Counted from the first letter of the stretch, positions 1 through 9,949 are shown. The stretch: DNA of 64,000 nucleotides from Pseudomonas sp. JM0905a (GCF_014700075.1 NZ_JACXBU010000004.1:372001-436000); one strand, 5' to 3'. A program made the numbers and translations. Notes: a model not told the origin generated them from the letters alone.

Positions 1-2913
1 GCGGCCACCGTGCCCAACCGTCGCCTGGCCATCGAAGGCCTGCAGGCGGCCGAACTGGTCATCACCCAGGACGCCTTCCTCGATACCGAAACCAACCGCT
101 ACGCCGACATTCTCCTGCCCGGCGCGCTCTGGGCCGAAGCGGAAGGCGTGATGATCAACTCCGAGCGCACTCTCACCCTCACCCAGAAAGCCGTGGACGC
201 CCCCGGCGACAGCCTGCCGGACTGGCAGATCATCGCCCGCGTCGCCTGTGCCATGGGTTTCGAAGAGGCCTTCAGCTATATCTCCGCCGCCGAGGTGTTC
301 GAGGAAATCAAACGGGCCTGGAACCCGAAGACCGGCTACGACATACGCGGCGCCAGCCATGAACGGCTGCGCCAGGGGCCGATGCAGTGGCCCTGCGCGC
401 CGGAAAGCGCCGCCAACGCACGCAACCCCGTCCGCTACCTCAACGACGGCGTCAGCCAGGCACCCAGGACCGATGCCGACGGCAGTCGCCCGGCCATCGC
501 CTTCGCCACCGAGGACGGCAAGGGTGTGTTCCTGGCCCGTCCCCACATGGAGCCGGCGGAGCTGCCCGACGACGAGTTTCCCCTGGTACTCAACACCGGG
601 CGCGTGCAGCACCAGTGGCACACCCTGACCAAGACCGGCAAGGTCGCCACCCTGAACAAGCTAAACCCCGGCCCCTTCGTGGAGATCCACCCGAGCGATG
701 CCAGCCGCTTCGGCATCGTTAACAACGGCCAGGTGGAAGTGCGCTCCCGCCGTGGCCGCGCGGTGCTGCCGGCGGTGGTCAGCGACCGGGTGCAGCCGGG
801 CAACTGCTTTGCGCCCTTCCACTGGAACGACCGCTATGGCGACGACCTGGCGATCAACGCCGTGACCAGCGACGCCATCGACCCCATTTCGCTGCAGCCG
901 GAGTTCAAGTACAGCGCCGTTGCCCTGGCACCCGTCGCTCCGGCAAGCCCCCAGCTCATCCCATTGGTAGAAGTCGAGCCGGTCGCGGCCAGCGCCGCTG
1001 CCGGTTTTCCAGAGGAACTCGCCGACATGCCGATCAACGCCTTCGCCCGTCTGCTGAACCTCGATGCCAGCGCCGAGCTCTGCCTGGCGCCCACCGAGCA
1101 GCGCTACCTGCAGGGTTACCTGCTCGGCCTGCGCAGCGAGGAGAGCCGCAAGCTGGGCGGCGTGCCCACCCTGCCGACCAGCGCACCGCTTGCCCCGGAA
1201 ACCCGACTGCTGCTGGACGGCATCCTCGCCGGGCTGTTCTCCCGTAGCTGGGAGACGCCTACGCCCGCAGCAGCCGAGGCGCCGGCTGCGGAAAAACCGC
1301 TGCTGGTGCTCTGGTGCTCGCAAACCGGCAATGCGGAAAGCTTCGCCACCCATTGCGCCAACAGCCTCAAGGCCGACGGCCGTGCAGTACAGGTCCGTTC
1401 CATGGACCTCGCCCAGCCTGCCGAATTGGCCGGCGCCGGTGCCGCGCTGCTGATCGCCAGTACCTTCGGCGACGGTGATCCGTCCGACAATGGCGCCGCC
1501 TTCTGGAACGCCCTGAATGCGGAAAGCGCACCTTCGCTGTCCGGGCTGGACTTTGCCGTTCTGGCCATGGGGGATTCCAACTACGACCAGTTCTGCGGCT
1601 TCGGCCGTAAGCTCGACGCCCGCCTCGAAGCCCTCGGCGCGCGCCGCCTGGCACCACGGGTGGACTGCGAGCCGGAGTATGAAGAACCGGCGCAGGCCTG
1701 GCTGGCCAGCGTCCGCGCCGCCCTCGCCGGCGCCGTGGTCAAGCCCCCCGTGCCGGAGACCATCGGAGCGCTGGCAGAAGAAGTCGATGCGCCCACTTAC
1801 AGCCGCCAGCGCCCCCTGGCCTCCCGCCTGCTGCGCAACCCGGTGCTGAATGCACCCGGCTCCAGCAAGGAAACCCGGCAGATCGTGCTCGATCTCAAAG
1901 ACAGCGGCTTGCGCTACCAGGCCGGCGATGCGCTGGGGGTGTGGCCGAGCAACTGCCCGAACCTGGTGAATGAAGTGCTGAACGCGCTGAAGCTGGACGG
2001 TGATCAGCAAGTGGAAGTGAAGGACCAGGGCGCGATGCCGCTGTCGACGGCACTGGGCCGTCACTTCGACATCGCGAAGATCACCCCCGACCTGCTACGT
2101 TTTGTCGCCGAGCGTTCCGCGAGCGACGAACTCACGGCCCTGCTGGACCCGGCGAACAAGACCAGGCTGGACGATTGGCTCTGGGGGCGGCAACTGGCCG
2201 ACCTGCTGCACGCCCATCCCATCCGGGTCAGCGCCGACGAACTGCTGGGCCGGCTGAAACGCCTGCAACCACGCCTCTATTCCATCGCATCCAGCCCCCT
2301 GGCGACGCCGGATGAGGTACACCTGACGGTGTCCACCGTGCGCTACCAGTGCGAAGGCCGGGACCGCGCCGGTATCTGCTCGGCCTTCCTCGCCGACCGC
2401 GCCGGCCAGGGCGATGTGTCGATCTTCATCCAGAAGTCCGCCCACTTCCGCGTACCAGCCGACCCCGAGAGGCCGATGATCATGGTCGGTCCCGGCACCG
2501 GCATCGCCCCCTTCCGCGCCTTCCTCCAGGAGCGCCAGGCAGCGGGCGCCAAAGGCCGCAACTGGCTGTTCTTCGGTGAACAGCGAAAAACCACCGACTT
2601 CTACTACCGCGACGAGTTGGAAGCCTGGCAGGCCTCCGGCCACCTGCACCGTCTGGACACCGCCTTCTCCCGCGACCAGGCGGAAAAGGTGTACGTGCAG
2701 CAGCGCATGCTCGAACAGGGCGCCGAGCTGTGGCGCTGGCTGGAGGACGGCGCGCATTTCTATGTCTGCGGCGACGCCAGCCGCATGGCCAAGGATGTGG
2801 ATGCGGCGCTCAAGGCGGTGGTGCGCGAGCACGGCGCGATGAGCGCGGAGCAAGCCGAGGCCTATGTCAGCGCCCTGGCCAGGGACAAGCGCTATGTGCG
2901 GGATGTGTATTGA
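1..2913 (+). CDS. Assimilatory nitrate reductase fused to CysJ-like flavoprotein (5'-truncated by the window)
   Basis: The frame is open from base 1, so the N-terminal Fe-S and molybdopterin part lies outside the window. What is visible, in order: the end of the molybdopterin oxidoreductase core; the C-terminal molybdopterin-dinucleotide domain (about nt 570-930, motif [12 protein letters not shown]); a linker; a flavodoxin domain starting near nt 1303 ([22 protein letters not shown]); an FAD domain (RLYSIASSP near nt 2275); and an NADPH domain ([12 protein letters not shown] near nt 2485, [13 protein letters not shown]). The end, YVRDVY, is typical of sulfite-reductase-type flavoproteins. 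The inferred role is cytoplasmic reduction of nitrate to nitrite with NADPH electrons passed internally through FAD and FMN. Such fusions of NasA with a flavoprotein are known in pseudomonads. The rest of a nas operon would be expected to the left. Confidence 0.93.
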   Translation, partial: AATVPNRRLAIEGLQAAELVITQDAFLDTETNRYADILLPGALWAEAEGVMINSERTLTLTQKAVDAPGDSLPDWQIIARVACAMGFEEAFSYISAAEVFEEIKRAWNPKTGYDIRGASHERLRQGPMQWPCAPESAANARNPVRYLNDGVSQAPRTDADGSRPAIAFATEDGKGVFLARPHMEPAELPDDEFPLVLNTGRVQHQWHTLTKTGKVATLNKLNPGPFVEIHPSDASRFGIVNNGQVEVRSRRGRAVLPAVVSDRVQPGNCFAPFHWNDRYGDDLAINAVTSDAIDPISLQPEFKYSAVALAPVAPASPQLIPLVEVEPVAASAAAGFPEELADMPINAFARLLNLDASAELCLAPTEQRYLQGYLLGLRSEESRKLGGVPTLPTSAPLAPETRLLLDGILAGLFSRSWETPTPAAAEAPAAEKPLLVLWCSQTGNAESFATHCANSLKADGRAVQVRSMDLAQPAELAGAGAALLIASTFGDGDPSDNGAAFWNALNAESAPSLSGLDFAVLAMGDSNYDQFCGFGRKLDARLEALGARRLAPRVDCEPEYEEPAQAWLASVRAALAGAVVKPPVPETIGALAEEVDAPTYSRQRPLASRLLRNPVLNAPGSSKETRQIVLDLKDSGLRYQAGDALGVWPSNCPNLVNEVLNALKLDGDQQVEVKDQGAMPLSTALGRHFDIAKITPDLLRFVAERSASDELTALLDPANKTRLDDWLWGRQLADLLHAHPIRVSADELLGRLKRLQPRLYSIASSPLATPDEVHLTVSTVRYQCEGRDRAGICSAFLADRAGQGDVSIFIQKSAHFRVPADPERPMIMVGPGTGIAPFRAFLQERQAAGAKGRNWLFFGEQRKTTDFYYRDELEAWQASGHLHRLDTAFSRDQAEKVYVQQRMLEQGAELWRWLEDGAHFYVCGDASRMAKDVDAALKAVVREHGAMSAEQAEAYVSALARDKRYVRDVY

Positions 2914-2930
2914 GGGCGGGCCTGCGGCCC

Positions 2931-3030
2931 GCTTGGCGAATGAATTCGCCCCCGCAGGGATGTGCATAGCCTGCAGCTAGCACGGACAGTTCCCCTCTCC
3001 TCTTCAGGGAGAGGGGCTAGGGGTGAGGGG
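2931..3030. repeat. Two intergenic palindromic repeats (gcgaattc type and ggagagggg type)
   Basis: First element: a palindromic ggcgaatgaattcgcc core at 2935-2950, just after the nitrate reductase stop. Second element: a ctctcc...ggagag hairpin followed by ctaggggtgagggg at 2992-3030. Both families recur several times in this window and only between genes. Confidence 0.7.
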
Positions 3031-3055
3031 CCGCCAGACGGCTACCGGATCAAAC

Positions 3056-3841
3056 CTATTTCATGAGCTCCAGGATTTGCGCATGCAGGCGCGAGTCGCC
3101 ACAGGCGATGACGTCGCCACCGTTCTGGGCGTCGCTGCCATCCCAGCGGGTCACCACACCACCGGCGCCCTGGATGATCGGCATCAGTGCCTGGATGTCG
3201 TAGGGCTTGAGGCCCGGGTCGAGAACGATATCCACCAGCCCCAGGGCGAGCATGCAGTAGGCGTAGCAATCGCCGCTGTAGCGCACCAGGCGCACTTCGC
3301 TCGACAGTTTGCTGAACACATCGCTGTAGGGCGGCTGCTGGAAATGCTCCGGGCTGGTGACCATCAGGGTCGCGTCGGCCAGTTTGCGGCAGGCGCGGGT
3401 CTGGATCGGTCGGCCATTGAGCGAGGCCGAGCTGCCGTCGCCGATGAAGCGTTCGCGGGTGAAGGGCTGGTCCATCACGCCCAGCGCCGGGCGGGTGCCG
3501 TCGTTGAGTGCGATCAGGGTGCCCCAGAGCGGGATGCCGCTGATGAAGGAGCGGGTGCCGTCCACCGGGTCCAGCACCCAGGTCCAGGGCTCCTCGCCCG
3601 CGATGTTTTCCTCTTCTTCGCCCAGCACGCCGTGGCCGGGAAAGCGCTGGGCGATCAGGTCACGCATGGCGCGCTCGGCGCCCTTGTCGGCGAGGGTCAC
3701 AGGGTCGAAGCGCTCGGCCTCCTTGTTCTCCACCTCCAGGGGCAGGCGGAAGTAGGTCAGGGTGACCTTGGCCGCTGCATCCGCCAGCTCTTCGGCGAAT
3801 TCCAGGTAATCGGGAGGAAGGGTCTGGTCGTTCATGGGCAC
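3056..3841 (-). CDS. HisN-type histidinol-phosphatase / inositol monophosphatase family protein
   Basis: 261 aa, a normal length for the family. The metal-binding and catalytic motifs of the inositol monophosphatase fold are present: GEEEEN at about residues 72-77, WVLDPVDGTRSF at about 88-99, and YSGDCYAY with its conserved Asp near residue 200, followed by a DPGLKPYDIQAL helix. This pattern is closest to the HisN-like subgroup, which releases phosphate from histidinol phosphate (histidine biosynthesis); other small phosphomonoesters are possible. It stands alone on the minus strand and its 3' end abuts a repeat. The start at 3841 gives the natural family N-terminus. The substrate is inferred from subgroup resemblance only. 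Confidence 0.85.
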   Translation of the reverse strand: MPMNDQTLPPDYLEFAEELADAAAKVTLTYFRLPLEVENKEAERFDPVTLADKGAERAMRDLIAQRFPGHGVLGEEEENIAGEEPWTWVLDPVDGTRSFISGIPLWGTLIALNDGTRPALGVMDQPFTRERFIGDGSSASLNGRPIQTRACRKLADATLMVTSPEHFQQPPYSDVFSKLSSEVRLVRYSGDCYAYCMLALGLVDIVLDPGLKPYDIQALMPIIQGAGGVVTRWDGSDAQNGGDVIACGDSRLHAQILELMK

Positions 3842-3973
3842 TCCGGTTCGGACGTATCAGCAGAATTTCAGCTGGGAATAGTAGAGCGAATTGCCGTCCG
3901 TATCGACGTACCTGTTTCACAGAGGGTCCACGTTCCGCAGGCCGAAGCTGGCCTGCGGAACGCGGCGACCGCC

Positions 3974-4531
3974 TTACCGGGCCTGCTGCGCCAGGTATTC
4001 GTCGGTGGACACCACCTTGGCGTAGGCGAAGGCCAAGGCGGCCATGAACGCGCCGTGGACCTGCTCGGCCGGGATGGTCTTGCCCTGGAACTCCAGGTCA
4101 CGCGTGGCGCAGGCATCGTGGATCACGGTGACCTCATAGCCGAAGTCGGCCGCCGCACGGGTGATGCCGTCGACGCACATGTGGCTCATGCTGCCGACCA
4201 CGGTCAGCTTGTCCACGTCGCTGCCGTCGAGGATGTCCTTCAGATTGGTTTCCCGGAAGGAGTTGACGAAGTGCTTCAGGACTACCGGCTCGCCGTCAGC
4301 GTTGAGCACCTTGGGATGGATCTGGGCCCCCTCGGAGCCGGGACGGAAGAATGGCGCCTCCGGGCTGGTGAACTCATGGCGGATATGCACCACCAGGTCG
4401 CCGGCCTCACGGGCAGCGGCGATGACCCGGGCGGCGTTGTCGGCAGCGGCGTCCGCACCGCTCAGGGTCCACAGCCCACCGGGGAAATAGTCCTTCTGGA
4501 TGTCGACTACGATGACGGCTTGCTTGCTCAT
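3974..4531 (-). CDS. Isochorismatase-like cysteine hydrolase
   Basis: 185 aa from the ATG at 4531, which has a GAGGTG Shine-Dalgarno site 6 nt upstream; an upstream start at 4636 would overlap the divergent gene's promoter and is unlikely. The isochorismatase triad is visible: Asp in VVDIQKDYFPGG at the N-terminus, Lys in VVLKHFVNSF, and Cys in GSMSHMCVDGITRAA. Family members hydrolyse isochorismate or C-N bonds in small amides; the substrate cannot be read here. It is divergent from a GlxA-type regulator at 4636, a common pairing that suggests local control. The protein is cytoplasmic with no signal peptide. Confidence 0.9.
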   Translation of the reverse strand: MSKQAVIVVDIQKDYFPGGLWTLSGADAAADNAARVIAAAREAGDLVVHIRHEFTSPEAPFFRPGSEGAQIHPKVLNADGEPVVLKHFVNSFRETNLKDILDGSDVDKLTVVGSMSHMCVDGITRAAADFGYEVTVIHDACATRDLEFQGKTIPAEQVHGAFMAALAFAYAKVVSTDEYLAQQAR

Positions 4532-4635
4532 GATTTTCACCTCAGGTTGTGGGAGTGGAGACGTGGGCCTAAGGTGCTCCTCCCGGCGCCGGATGAGGAT
4601 CGGCGCAACCGACAAATTCGCAGGAAAAACTGACA

Positions 4636-5616
4636 ATGAAAACGATGCTGGAGATCGGCCTCCTGCTCTATCCCGGCGCCCAGCTGGCAGCCGCCCACGG
4701 CCTCTCCGATCTGTTCGCGGTCGCCAATCGCCTGGCCGCCGAGCATGCCGACGCCGACCTGCCCGCCCTGCGGGTGCGCCACTGGAGCGCTGACGCGGAT
4801 AGCGAAATCCGCTGCACCTGGGACAGCCACCCGGACGTCGAAAGCCGGACTGCCGTGGTGATTGCCCTGCCCTGCATCGGCGCCCTGCCCGCTGCCGAAA
4901 CCCTGCAACCCTTCGTCGACTGGCTCAGCCTTCGCCACGCCGCCGGCGTCACCCTCTGTTCGGTGTGCGCTGGCGCCTTCGTGCTGGCCCAGACCGGGCT
5001 GCTCGCTGGGCGTCCGCTGACCACCCACTGGAGCCTGGCCAAGGACCTCGGCGAGCGCTACCCGGAGGTGAAGGTGGACGCCGACAAACTGGTGGTGGAC
5101 GACGGCGACATCATCACCGCCGGGGGTGTGATGGCCTGGACCGACCTGGGCCTGACCCTGGTGGACCGCCTGCTGGGGCCGACCATCGCCGCGAATACCG
5201 CCAGCTTCCTCGCCCTCGACCTGACCCGGCACTCGCAGCAGTACTTCCGCCGCTTCACCCCGCGCCTCACCCACGGCGACGAGGCGGTGCTCAAGGTGCA
5301 GCGCTGGCTGCAACGCCAGGATGCGCGCCAGGTCAGCCTCCCCGCCATGGCCGCCGAAGCCGGGCTGGGCGAACGCACCTTCCTGCGCCGCTTCCAGCAG
5401 GCCACTGGCCTGCGACCCACCGAGTACTGCCAGCAACTGCGCGCGGCCAAGGCCCGCGAGCTGCTGGAGCTGACCAACCGCTCGGTGGACCAGATCGCCT
5501 GGGAAGTCGGCTACCAGGACCCGGCAGCCTTCCGCAAGGTGTTCAACAAGATGGTCGGGCTATCGCCCACGGATTATCGACGGCGATTCGGGCGCAGGAG
5601 CCTGGGGGAAACATGA
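4636..5616 (+). CDS. GlxA-family transcriptional regulator (DJ-1/PfpI domain + AraC HTH)
   Basis: 326 aa. The N-terminal ~190 residues form a DJ-1/PfpI-like domain with the nucleophile-elbow Cys in TLCSVCAGAFVLAQ. The C-terminal ~100 residues are a double helix-turn-helix of the AraC type (LGERTFLRRFQQATGLRPTEY and VDQIAWEVGYQDPAAFRKVF). GlxA-type proteins activate genes for nitrogenous or amide substrates, often sensing a metabolite with the PfpI domain. It is divergent from the isochorismatase-like hydrolase with about 100 bp between starts, so that gene is its most likely target. No metabolite is identifiable. Confidence 0.92.
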   Translation: MKTMLEIGLLLYPGAQLAAAHGLSDLFAVANRLAAEHADADLPALRVRHWSADADSEIRCTWDSHPDVESRTAVVIALPCIGALPAAETLQPFVDWLSLRHAAGVTLCSVCAGAFVLAQTGLLAGRPLTTHWSLAKDLGERYPEVKVDADKLVVDDGDIITAGGVMAWTDLGLTLVDRLLGPTIAANTASFLALDLTRHSQQYFRRFTPRLTHGDEAVLKVQRWLQRQDARQVSLPAMAAEAGLGERTFLRRFQQATGLRPTEYCQQLRAAKARELLELTNRSVDQIAWEVGYQDPAAFRKVFNKMVGLSPTDYRRRFGRRSLGET

Positions 5617-5640
5617 AGGTCATGTTGTCGAATACTTCCC

Positions 5641-5737
5641 TGTAGGGACGAATTCATTCGCCAACCGGGCCGAAGGTCCGCCCGCAAACTCCTCGGGGGC
5701 GCTGCGCGCCCTTGGCGAATGAATTCGCCCCTACAAG
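5641..5737. repeat. Paired inverted gcgaattcattcgc repeats
   Basis: Two oppositely oriented copies (tgtagggacgaattcattcgcc and ggcgaatgaattcgcccctaca) frame a GC-rich centre, so the whole ~97 bp can fold into one long hairpin. It sits between two genes converging at their 3' ends, the usual place for pseudomonad REP-like elements. Confidence 0.7.
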
Positions 5738-5749
5738 CTCCATACCGCC

Positions 5750-6103
5750 TCAATCGCTGCAGTAATCCCCGTCGCACACCGGCGGGCTCCCCTCCCCATC
5801 CCGCACCTCGGCATCCCGATACACCCCCAGCTCCGGGTCGAAGCTACGGATCAGCACCTGCGGCCTTTCGGTGCTGACGCGCGGCAGTTGGGCATCGCGG
5901 AACTGGTGGTACTCGGGCACCACCACGAAGGGCTGCGGCGGCAGGTCGGCGAAGGGCCGGGGGGGTGGCGAGACATAGGCTTGCAGGGGACTGCTGGGAT
6001 AGTAAGTGGTGCCCAGGTACGGCCCGTAGTACGAGCCGCCATAGCGTGTGGCCCAGGCGCCCGGTACGGCCAGGACCAGCAGTAGGATTCCGAGGCGTCC
6101 CAT
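5750..6103 (-). CDS. Small exported protein, function unknown
   Basis: 117 aa from the ATG at 6103, preceded by GGAGGG at a proper distance. Residues 1-18 (MGRLGILLLVLAVPGAWA) are a Sec signal peptide. The mature part is Tyr/Pro-rich (YGGSYYGPYLGTTYYPSS, then a Pro-rich stretch) and ends with an acidic, Cys-containing tail (PVCDGDYCSD). No known domain is recognised. It is probably periplasmic or outer-membrane associated. The two Cys near the C-terminus could form a disulfide. A longer frame starting at 6238 would overlap the next gene's 5' end and has no ribosome site. Confidence 0.7.
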   Translation of the reverse strand: MGRLGILLLVLAVPGAWATRYGGSYYGPYLGTTYYPSSPLQAYVSPPPRPFADLPPQPFVVVPEYHQFRDAQLPRVSTERPQVLIRSFDPELGVYRDAEVRDGEGSPPVCDGDYCSD

Positions 6104-6219
6104 GACGGCGCCCTCCACGGTGAATCCCCCAAGGCGTTCAGTTATAGCTCCCGCTCCGCACCCGCCACGCTGCCAGCGGTCCAATGCCATGTCGTCGCCG
6201 ATCGAAGGGGTGATCCGCC

Positions 6220-6876
6220 ATGTCACGCTCCCGCACACTGCTCCTCGCGCTCGTCGGCACCCTCGCCTACCTGGGCCTGGCCGTCCTCGGCTGGGGCGGG
6301 TTCATGGCCTTCTTCAGCCAGCCGCCGCTGGTGGCACTGACCCTGGTGCTGTTCATCCTCTCGGGAGTGGCCCCTTTCACTCGCGGCAACCTCAGCAGCG
6401 GCGTGCGCGAGGACCGGCGCAATCGCTGGGTGCTGCCGGTATTCGGCATCATCGCCCTGCTCAGCGCCTTCCTCCCCGCCTACACCGACCGCCTGGACGT
6501 CTGGACCTTCGGTGGCGACGGCATGCGCTGGCTGGGTGTGTTCCTGTTCGCCGTGGGCGGTGCACTGCGGATGTGGCCGGTGTTCGTGCTGGGCAACCGT
6601 TTCAGCGGCCTGGTGGCCATTCAGCCCGGCCACAAACTGGTGACCGATGGCATCTACGGCATGATCCGCCACCCCAGCTACCTGGGACTGTTGATCGCGT
6701 CCATCGGCTGGGCCCTGGCCTTCCGTTCCGGCGTCGGCCTGGTCCTGGTTGCACTGACTTTGCCGCCGCTGCTGGCGCGCATCCAGGCTGAAGAAGCACT
6801 GCTGCGCACGGAGTTCGGCGAGGAATACGAGGCCTATTGCGCGCGCACGTCGCGGCTGATTCCCGGCCTCTACTGA
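6220..6876 (+). CDS. ICMT/PEMT-type integral membrane methyltransferase
   Basis: 218 aa with about five hydrophobic segments. The C-terminal half carries the signature of isoprenylcysteine carboxyl methyltransferase-like proteins: RFSGLVAIQPGHKLVTDG, then IRHPSYLGLL, and an EEALLRTEFGEEYEAYC helix that binds S-adenosylmethionine in the family. Bacterial members methylate uncharacterised membrane-embedded substrates. It starts just beyond the divergent small exported protein and is followed by a convergent small gene. The substrate is unknown. Confidence 0.85.
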   Translation: MSRSRTLLLALVGTLAYLGLAVLGWGGFMAFFSQPPLVALTLVLFILSGVAPFTRGNLSSGVREDRRNRWVLPVFGIIALLSAFLPAYTDRLDVWTFGGDGMRWLGVFLFAVGGALRMWPVFVLGNRFSGLVAIQPGHKLVTDGIYGMIRHPSYLGLLIASIGWALAFRSGVGLVLVALTLPPLLARIQAEEALLRTEFGEEYEAYCARTSRLIPGLY

Positions 6877-6969
6877 GCCACTCGGCCCACACAGGTCCTG
6901 ATGCGGCCATGCGTGGGCCTGATCGTCGGTGGAGTGATGGGGCTGCGCTGGCTGCCCCGAGCCCGATCG

Positions 6970-7290
6970 TCAGAGACGCCAGCGCTCGGCACTGATTTCC
7001 GGCAGATCGGTGCGACGCAGGTAGACCAGCAAGGGGTCGCACAGGTTCAGGCGGTCGTTGATGTTCTGTTCCAGGAGAATCTGCAGGCATTCGCGGCTCA
7101 GGGTCATGACCTTGTCGGTCTTCGCCGTCCAGACGAACTCGCAGGCCGGGGTGATGCTGTCATCGGGGACGTCCATGCCGAAGGAGTCTTCGCTGAAGCG
7201 CACGATGTACTTGCCCAGCTTGCGGTTGAAGCCGACGAATCCCTTGAGGGCGTCGGCGGCGTTGCAGATATCGGTGGAGGTGATGCTCAT
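6970..7290 (-). CDS. Conserved-looking small cytoplasmic protein, function unknown
   Basis: 106 aa from the ATG at 7290, chosen because AGGGA lies just upstream; an in-frame start at 7353 adds 21 low-quality residues. The protein is acidic to neutral with no signal peptide or membrane segment. Readable stretches include LKGFVGFNRKLGKYIVRFSE and LLEQNINDRLNLCDPLLVYL. I do not recognise a domain. Codon use resembles its neighbours, which supports a real gene. Confidence 0.65.
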   Translation of the reverse strand: MSITSTDICNAADALKGFVGFNRKLGKYIVRFSEDSFGMDVPDDSITPACEFVWTAKTDKVMTLSRECLQILLEQNINDRLNLCDPLLVYLRRTDLPEISAERWRL

Positions 7291-7466
7291 GCTGTACTTC
7301 CCTGGTCGAATCGAGGCGGGTTGTGCACGCATGGAAGGCAGGGATGCTCCCACTCTGGCCGGTGGGTAGGCCGGACATTCTGCCAGCCGGCCAGCCGATC
7401 GGGGATAGGTTCGCGAGTGTCGGGATGTCGCACCCCGGGGCCGCCAAACGGCCCCGGGGTGGAATG

Positions 7467-8792
7467 TCAGTGCGCCGGCTGGACGATGGCGTTGCCGGGC
7501 AGCGCCGGCAGCCGTGCCAGATGCAAAGCCACGGCCACTGCAATCACCAGCAGACCGCCGATGAACAAGCCAACGCCCTGCCAGCCGTAGTGGTGCCAGA
7601 ACAGGCCACCGAGGGTACCGGCCAGGCTGGAGCCGACGTAGTAACTGAACAGATAGAGGGACGACGCCTGGCCCTTGGCCCGCTGGGCGCGACGGCCGAT
7701 CCAGCTGCTGGCCACCGAATGGGCGCCGAAGAAGCCGAAGGTGAAGATCGCCATGCCGGCCAGGATCACTCCCAGCGGGCTGAACAGGGTCAGCACCAGG
7801 CCGCCGAGCATCAGCAGGATGGCCGCCCAGAGCACCTTGCGCCGGCCCACCTTGTCCGCCAGGGACCCCACCCAGGCGGAGCTGTAGATACCGGACAGGT
7901 AGACCACCGAGAGCACGCCCACCAGGGCCTGGCTCATCTGGTAAGGCGAGGCCAGCAGGCGGTAGCCGATGTAGTTGAACAGGGTGACGAAGGCGCCCAT
8001 GAGCAGGAAGCCGGTGAGGAACAGCCAGGGCAGACCGGCATCGCGGAAGTGCAGGCGGTAGCCTTCCAGCAGGGTGGACGGCCGGAGCGGCTGCGGGCGG
8101 AAGTGCTTGGACTCGGGCAGCACGCGCCAGAACACCAGGCCGGCCACCAGCGCCAGGCCGCCGAGCGCCGCCAGGGCGGCATGCCAGGAAACGAAGTCCA
8201 CCAGCACACCGCTGATCAGGCGTCCGCTCATGCCACCGATGGCGTTGCCACCGATGTAGAGCCCCATGGAAAGGCCAAGGTGGTGCGGATGGATTTCCTC
8301 GCTGAGGTACGTCATGGCCACGGCAGCGAGGCCGCTCAGGGCGAGGCCCACCAGGGCGCGCATCACCAGCACGCCTTCCCAGGTCGGCATGGCGGCGCTG
8401 GCCAGGGTGAACAGGGCGGCGGCGATCAGCGACACCACCATCACCGGCTTGCGGCCGATGGCATCGGACAGCGGGCCGGTCACCAGCAGGCCGAGGGCGA
8501 GCATGGCGGTGGAGACAGAAAGCGCGAGGCTGCTCAGGGCGGCAGAGATGGAGAAGTCCCTGGACAGGACCGGCATCATCGGCTGGATGCAGTACAGCAG
8601 GGCAAAGGTGGCGAAACCGCCGGAGAACAGCGCCAGGGAAGTGCGCATGAACTGCGGCGTGCCTTTCCTGATGTAGGTGGGGAGTTCGGGATCGTTGGCG
8701 GCGGCGTCCGGCAGCGCGCTGGCTGCGTCACGGGCCGCCTCGCTAAACGCGGGATCGTCTTCGGTCTTGAGTACTGCCTGGGATTTGCTCAC
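7467..8792 (-). CDS. MFS transporter, YnfM-like
   Basis: About 441 aa from a GTG at 8792 with AAGGTG just upstream; an in-frame start at 8828 (453 aa) is the alternative. About twelve hydrophobic helices follow a ~45-residue cytoplasmic N-terminus. Major-facilitator motifs are present: TGPLSDAIGRKPVM in loop 2-3 and GSLADKVGRRKVL in loop 8-9. The closest family resemblance is to YnfM/arabinose-efflux type exporters. A LysR regulator is transcribed divergently at 8965, the same arrangement as E. coli ynfL-ynfM, so the regulator probably controls this exporter. The substrate is unknown. Confidence 0.88.
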   Translation of the reverse strand: MSKSQAVLKTEDDPAFSEAARDAASALPDAAANDPELPTYIRKGTPQFMRTSLALFSGGFATFALLYCIQPMMPVLSRDFSISAALSSLALSVSTAMLALGLLVTGPLSDAIGRKPVMVVSLIAAALFTLASAAMPTWEGVLVMRALVGLALSGLAAVAMTYLSEEIHPHHLGLSMGLYIGGNAIGGMSGRLISGVLVDFVSWHAALAALGGLALVAGLVFWRVLPESKHFRPQPLRPSTLLEGYRLHFRDAGLPWLFLTGFLLMGAFVTLFNYIGYRLLASPYQMSQALVGVLSVVYLSGIYSSAWVGSLADKVGRRKVLWAAILLMLGGLVLTLFSPLGVILAGMAIFTFGFFGAHSVASSWIGRRAQRAKGQASSLYLFSYYVGSSLAGTLGGLFWHHYGWQGVGLFIGGLLVIAVAVALHLARLPALPGNAIVQPAH

Positions 8793-8902
8793 GGGGCACC
8801 TTCGGGCATTTGCGGCGAGCAGGCACAACGAGGCCGTGCCGCCTGGATCAGGGGCTGGAATATTCGTTGTTGGGGTTATGGGCCGAAGGATATCGAGCGT
8901 TT

Positions 8903-8920
8903 TATATTATCTCCAATATA
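8903..8920. promoter_or_regulatory. Candidate LysR operator in the MFS-lysR divergent region
   Basis: An AT-rich palindrome TATATT-ATCTCC-AATATA lies in the 170 bp between the two divergent starts, within an AT-rich patch (8895-8960) that contrasts with the GC-rich surroundings. Its size and position fit a LysR-family operator overlapping both promoters. Confidence 0.45.
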
Positions 8921-8964
8921 TTATTCGACACATTTGATACGTTCTGGATATCAATAGGCATCCC

Positions 8965-9873
8965 ATGGAACTGAGACACCTGCGCTACTTCATCGCCGTG
9001 GCCGAGGAGCTGCATTTCGGCCGTGCCGCCGAGCAACTGGGTATTTCCCAACCCCCGCTGAGCCAGCAGATCCAGGCGCTGGAAGAGGAAATCGGCGCAC
9101 GTCTGCTGGAGCGCACCAACCGCCGCGTCGAGCTGACCGAAGCCGGCCGGCGTTTCCTCGACGAGGCCCGCCAGGTGCTGGCCCAGGTAGACAAAGCCGT
9201 GGAAATCGCGCGCCGCGCACACCGTGGCGAGTTGGGGGAGTTGAAGGTGGGCTTCACCTCGTCCGCCCCCTTCACCTCCACCATTCCCCGCAGCATCCGC
9301 GCCTTTCGCCAGGCCTACCCGGACGTGCACCTGGAGCTTACCGAGGGCAGCAGCGCGGAAACGGTCAGGGCACTGCAGGAGGAAAACATGCAGGTCGGGG
9401 TGATCCGCCCCCTCAACCTGCCGGACAACCTCCTGGCGGTGGAACTGTTCCGCGAGCCCCTGGTGGCCATCCTGCGCGCCGACCATCCATTGGCCGCCAG
9501 CAGCGAAGACGGCATCCACTTCAGCGCCCTGGCCGACGAACCCTTCGTGTTCTTCCCGCGCACCTTCGGTACCGGTCTCTATGACCAGATGCTCGCCCTC
9601 GCCCGTGACGCCGGCTTCACGCCCCGGGTCTCCCAGGAAGCCAGCGAAGCCATGACCATCATCGGCCTGGTGTCCGCCGGGCTCGGCGTATCGGTGCTGC
9701 CCGCCTCCTTCCGTCGCACCCGCGTCGACGGCGTGGTCTACCGCACCCTGCTGGATCCGGGCGCCACTACCGCCGTCTGGCTGGTGCGCCGGCGGGACGA
9801 ACGCTCGCCCCTGGCGCTATCGTTCATCGACCTGGTGACGCGCGAGGCCGCCGCCATCCGGGAACGCCGGTAG
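8965..9873 (+). CDS. LysR-family transcriptional regulator (partner of the MFS gene)
   Basis: 302 aa. The N-terminal winged helix-turn-helix is textbook (MELRHLRYFIAVAEELHFGRAAEQL, SQPPLSQQIQALEEEIGARLLER). The rest is the periplasmic-binding-like effector domain (LKVGFTSSAPF start, GLGVSVLPASF near the end), resembling the BenM/CatR-type subgroup. It is divergent from the MFS exporter with a palindromic AT-rich element between them. LysR regulators typically repress themselves and respond to a small aromatic or organic acid; the ligand here is not known. Confidence 0.93.
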   Translation: MELRHLRYFIAVAEELHFGRAAEQLGISQPPLSQQIQALEEEIGARLLERTNRRVELTEAGRRFLDEARQVLAQVDKAVEIARRAHRGELGELKVGFTSSAPFTSTIPRSIRAFRQAYPDVHLELTEGSSAETVRALQEENMQVGVIRPLNLPDNLLAVELFREPLVAILRADHPLAASSEDGIHFSALADEPFVFFPRTFGTGLYDQMLALARDAGFTPRVSQEASEAMTIIGLVSAGLGVSVLPASFRRTRVDGVVYRTLLDPGATTAVWLVRRRDERSPLALSFIDLVTREAAAIRERR

Positions 9874-9885
9874 ACAAACCTGCCC

Positions 9886-9925
9886 TGTGGGAGCGAATTC
9901 ATTCGCGAATAAATTCGCTCCCACA
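9886..9925. repeat. gcgaattcattcgc palindromic repeat
   Basis: A near-perfect 40 bp inverted repeat: tgtgggagcgaattcattcg pairs with cgaataaattcgctcccaca. It sits just after the LysR stop and could also act as a transcript-end hairpin. Confidence 0.7.
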
Positions 9926-9949
9926 ATGACTGCAAAAATCTCCAGGCCA

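Noticed and set aside
5641-5737. Repeated gcgaattc palindromes considered as a CRISPR or att-like array.
   Set aside because: Copies are single or paired, widely scattered and inverted, with no regular spacers and no cas or integrase gene.
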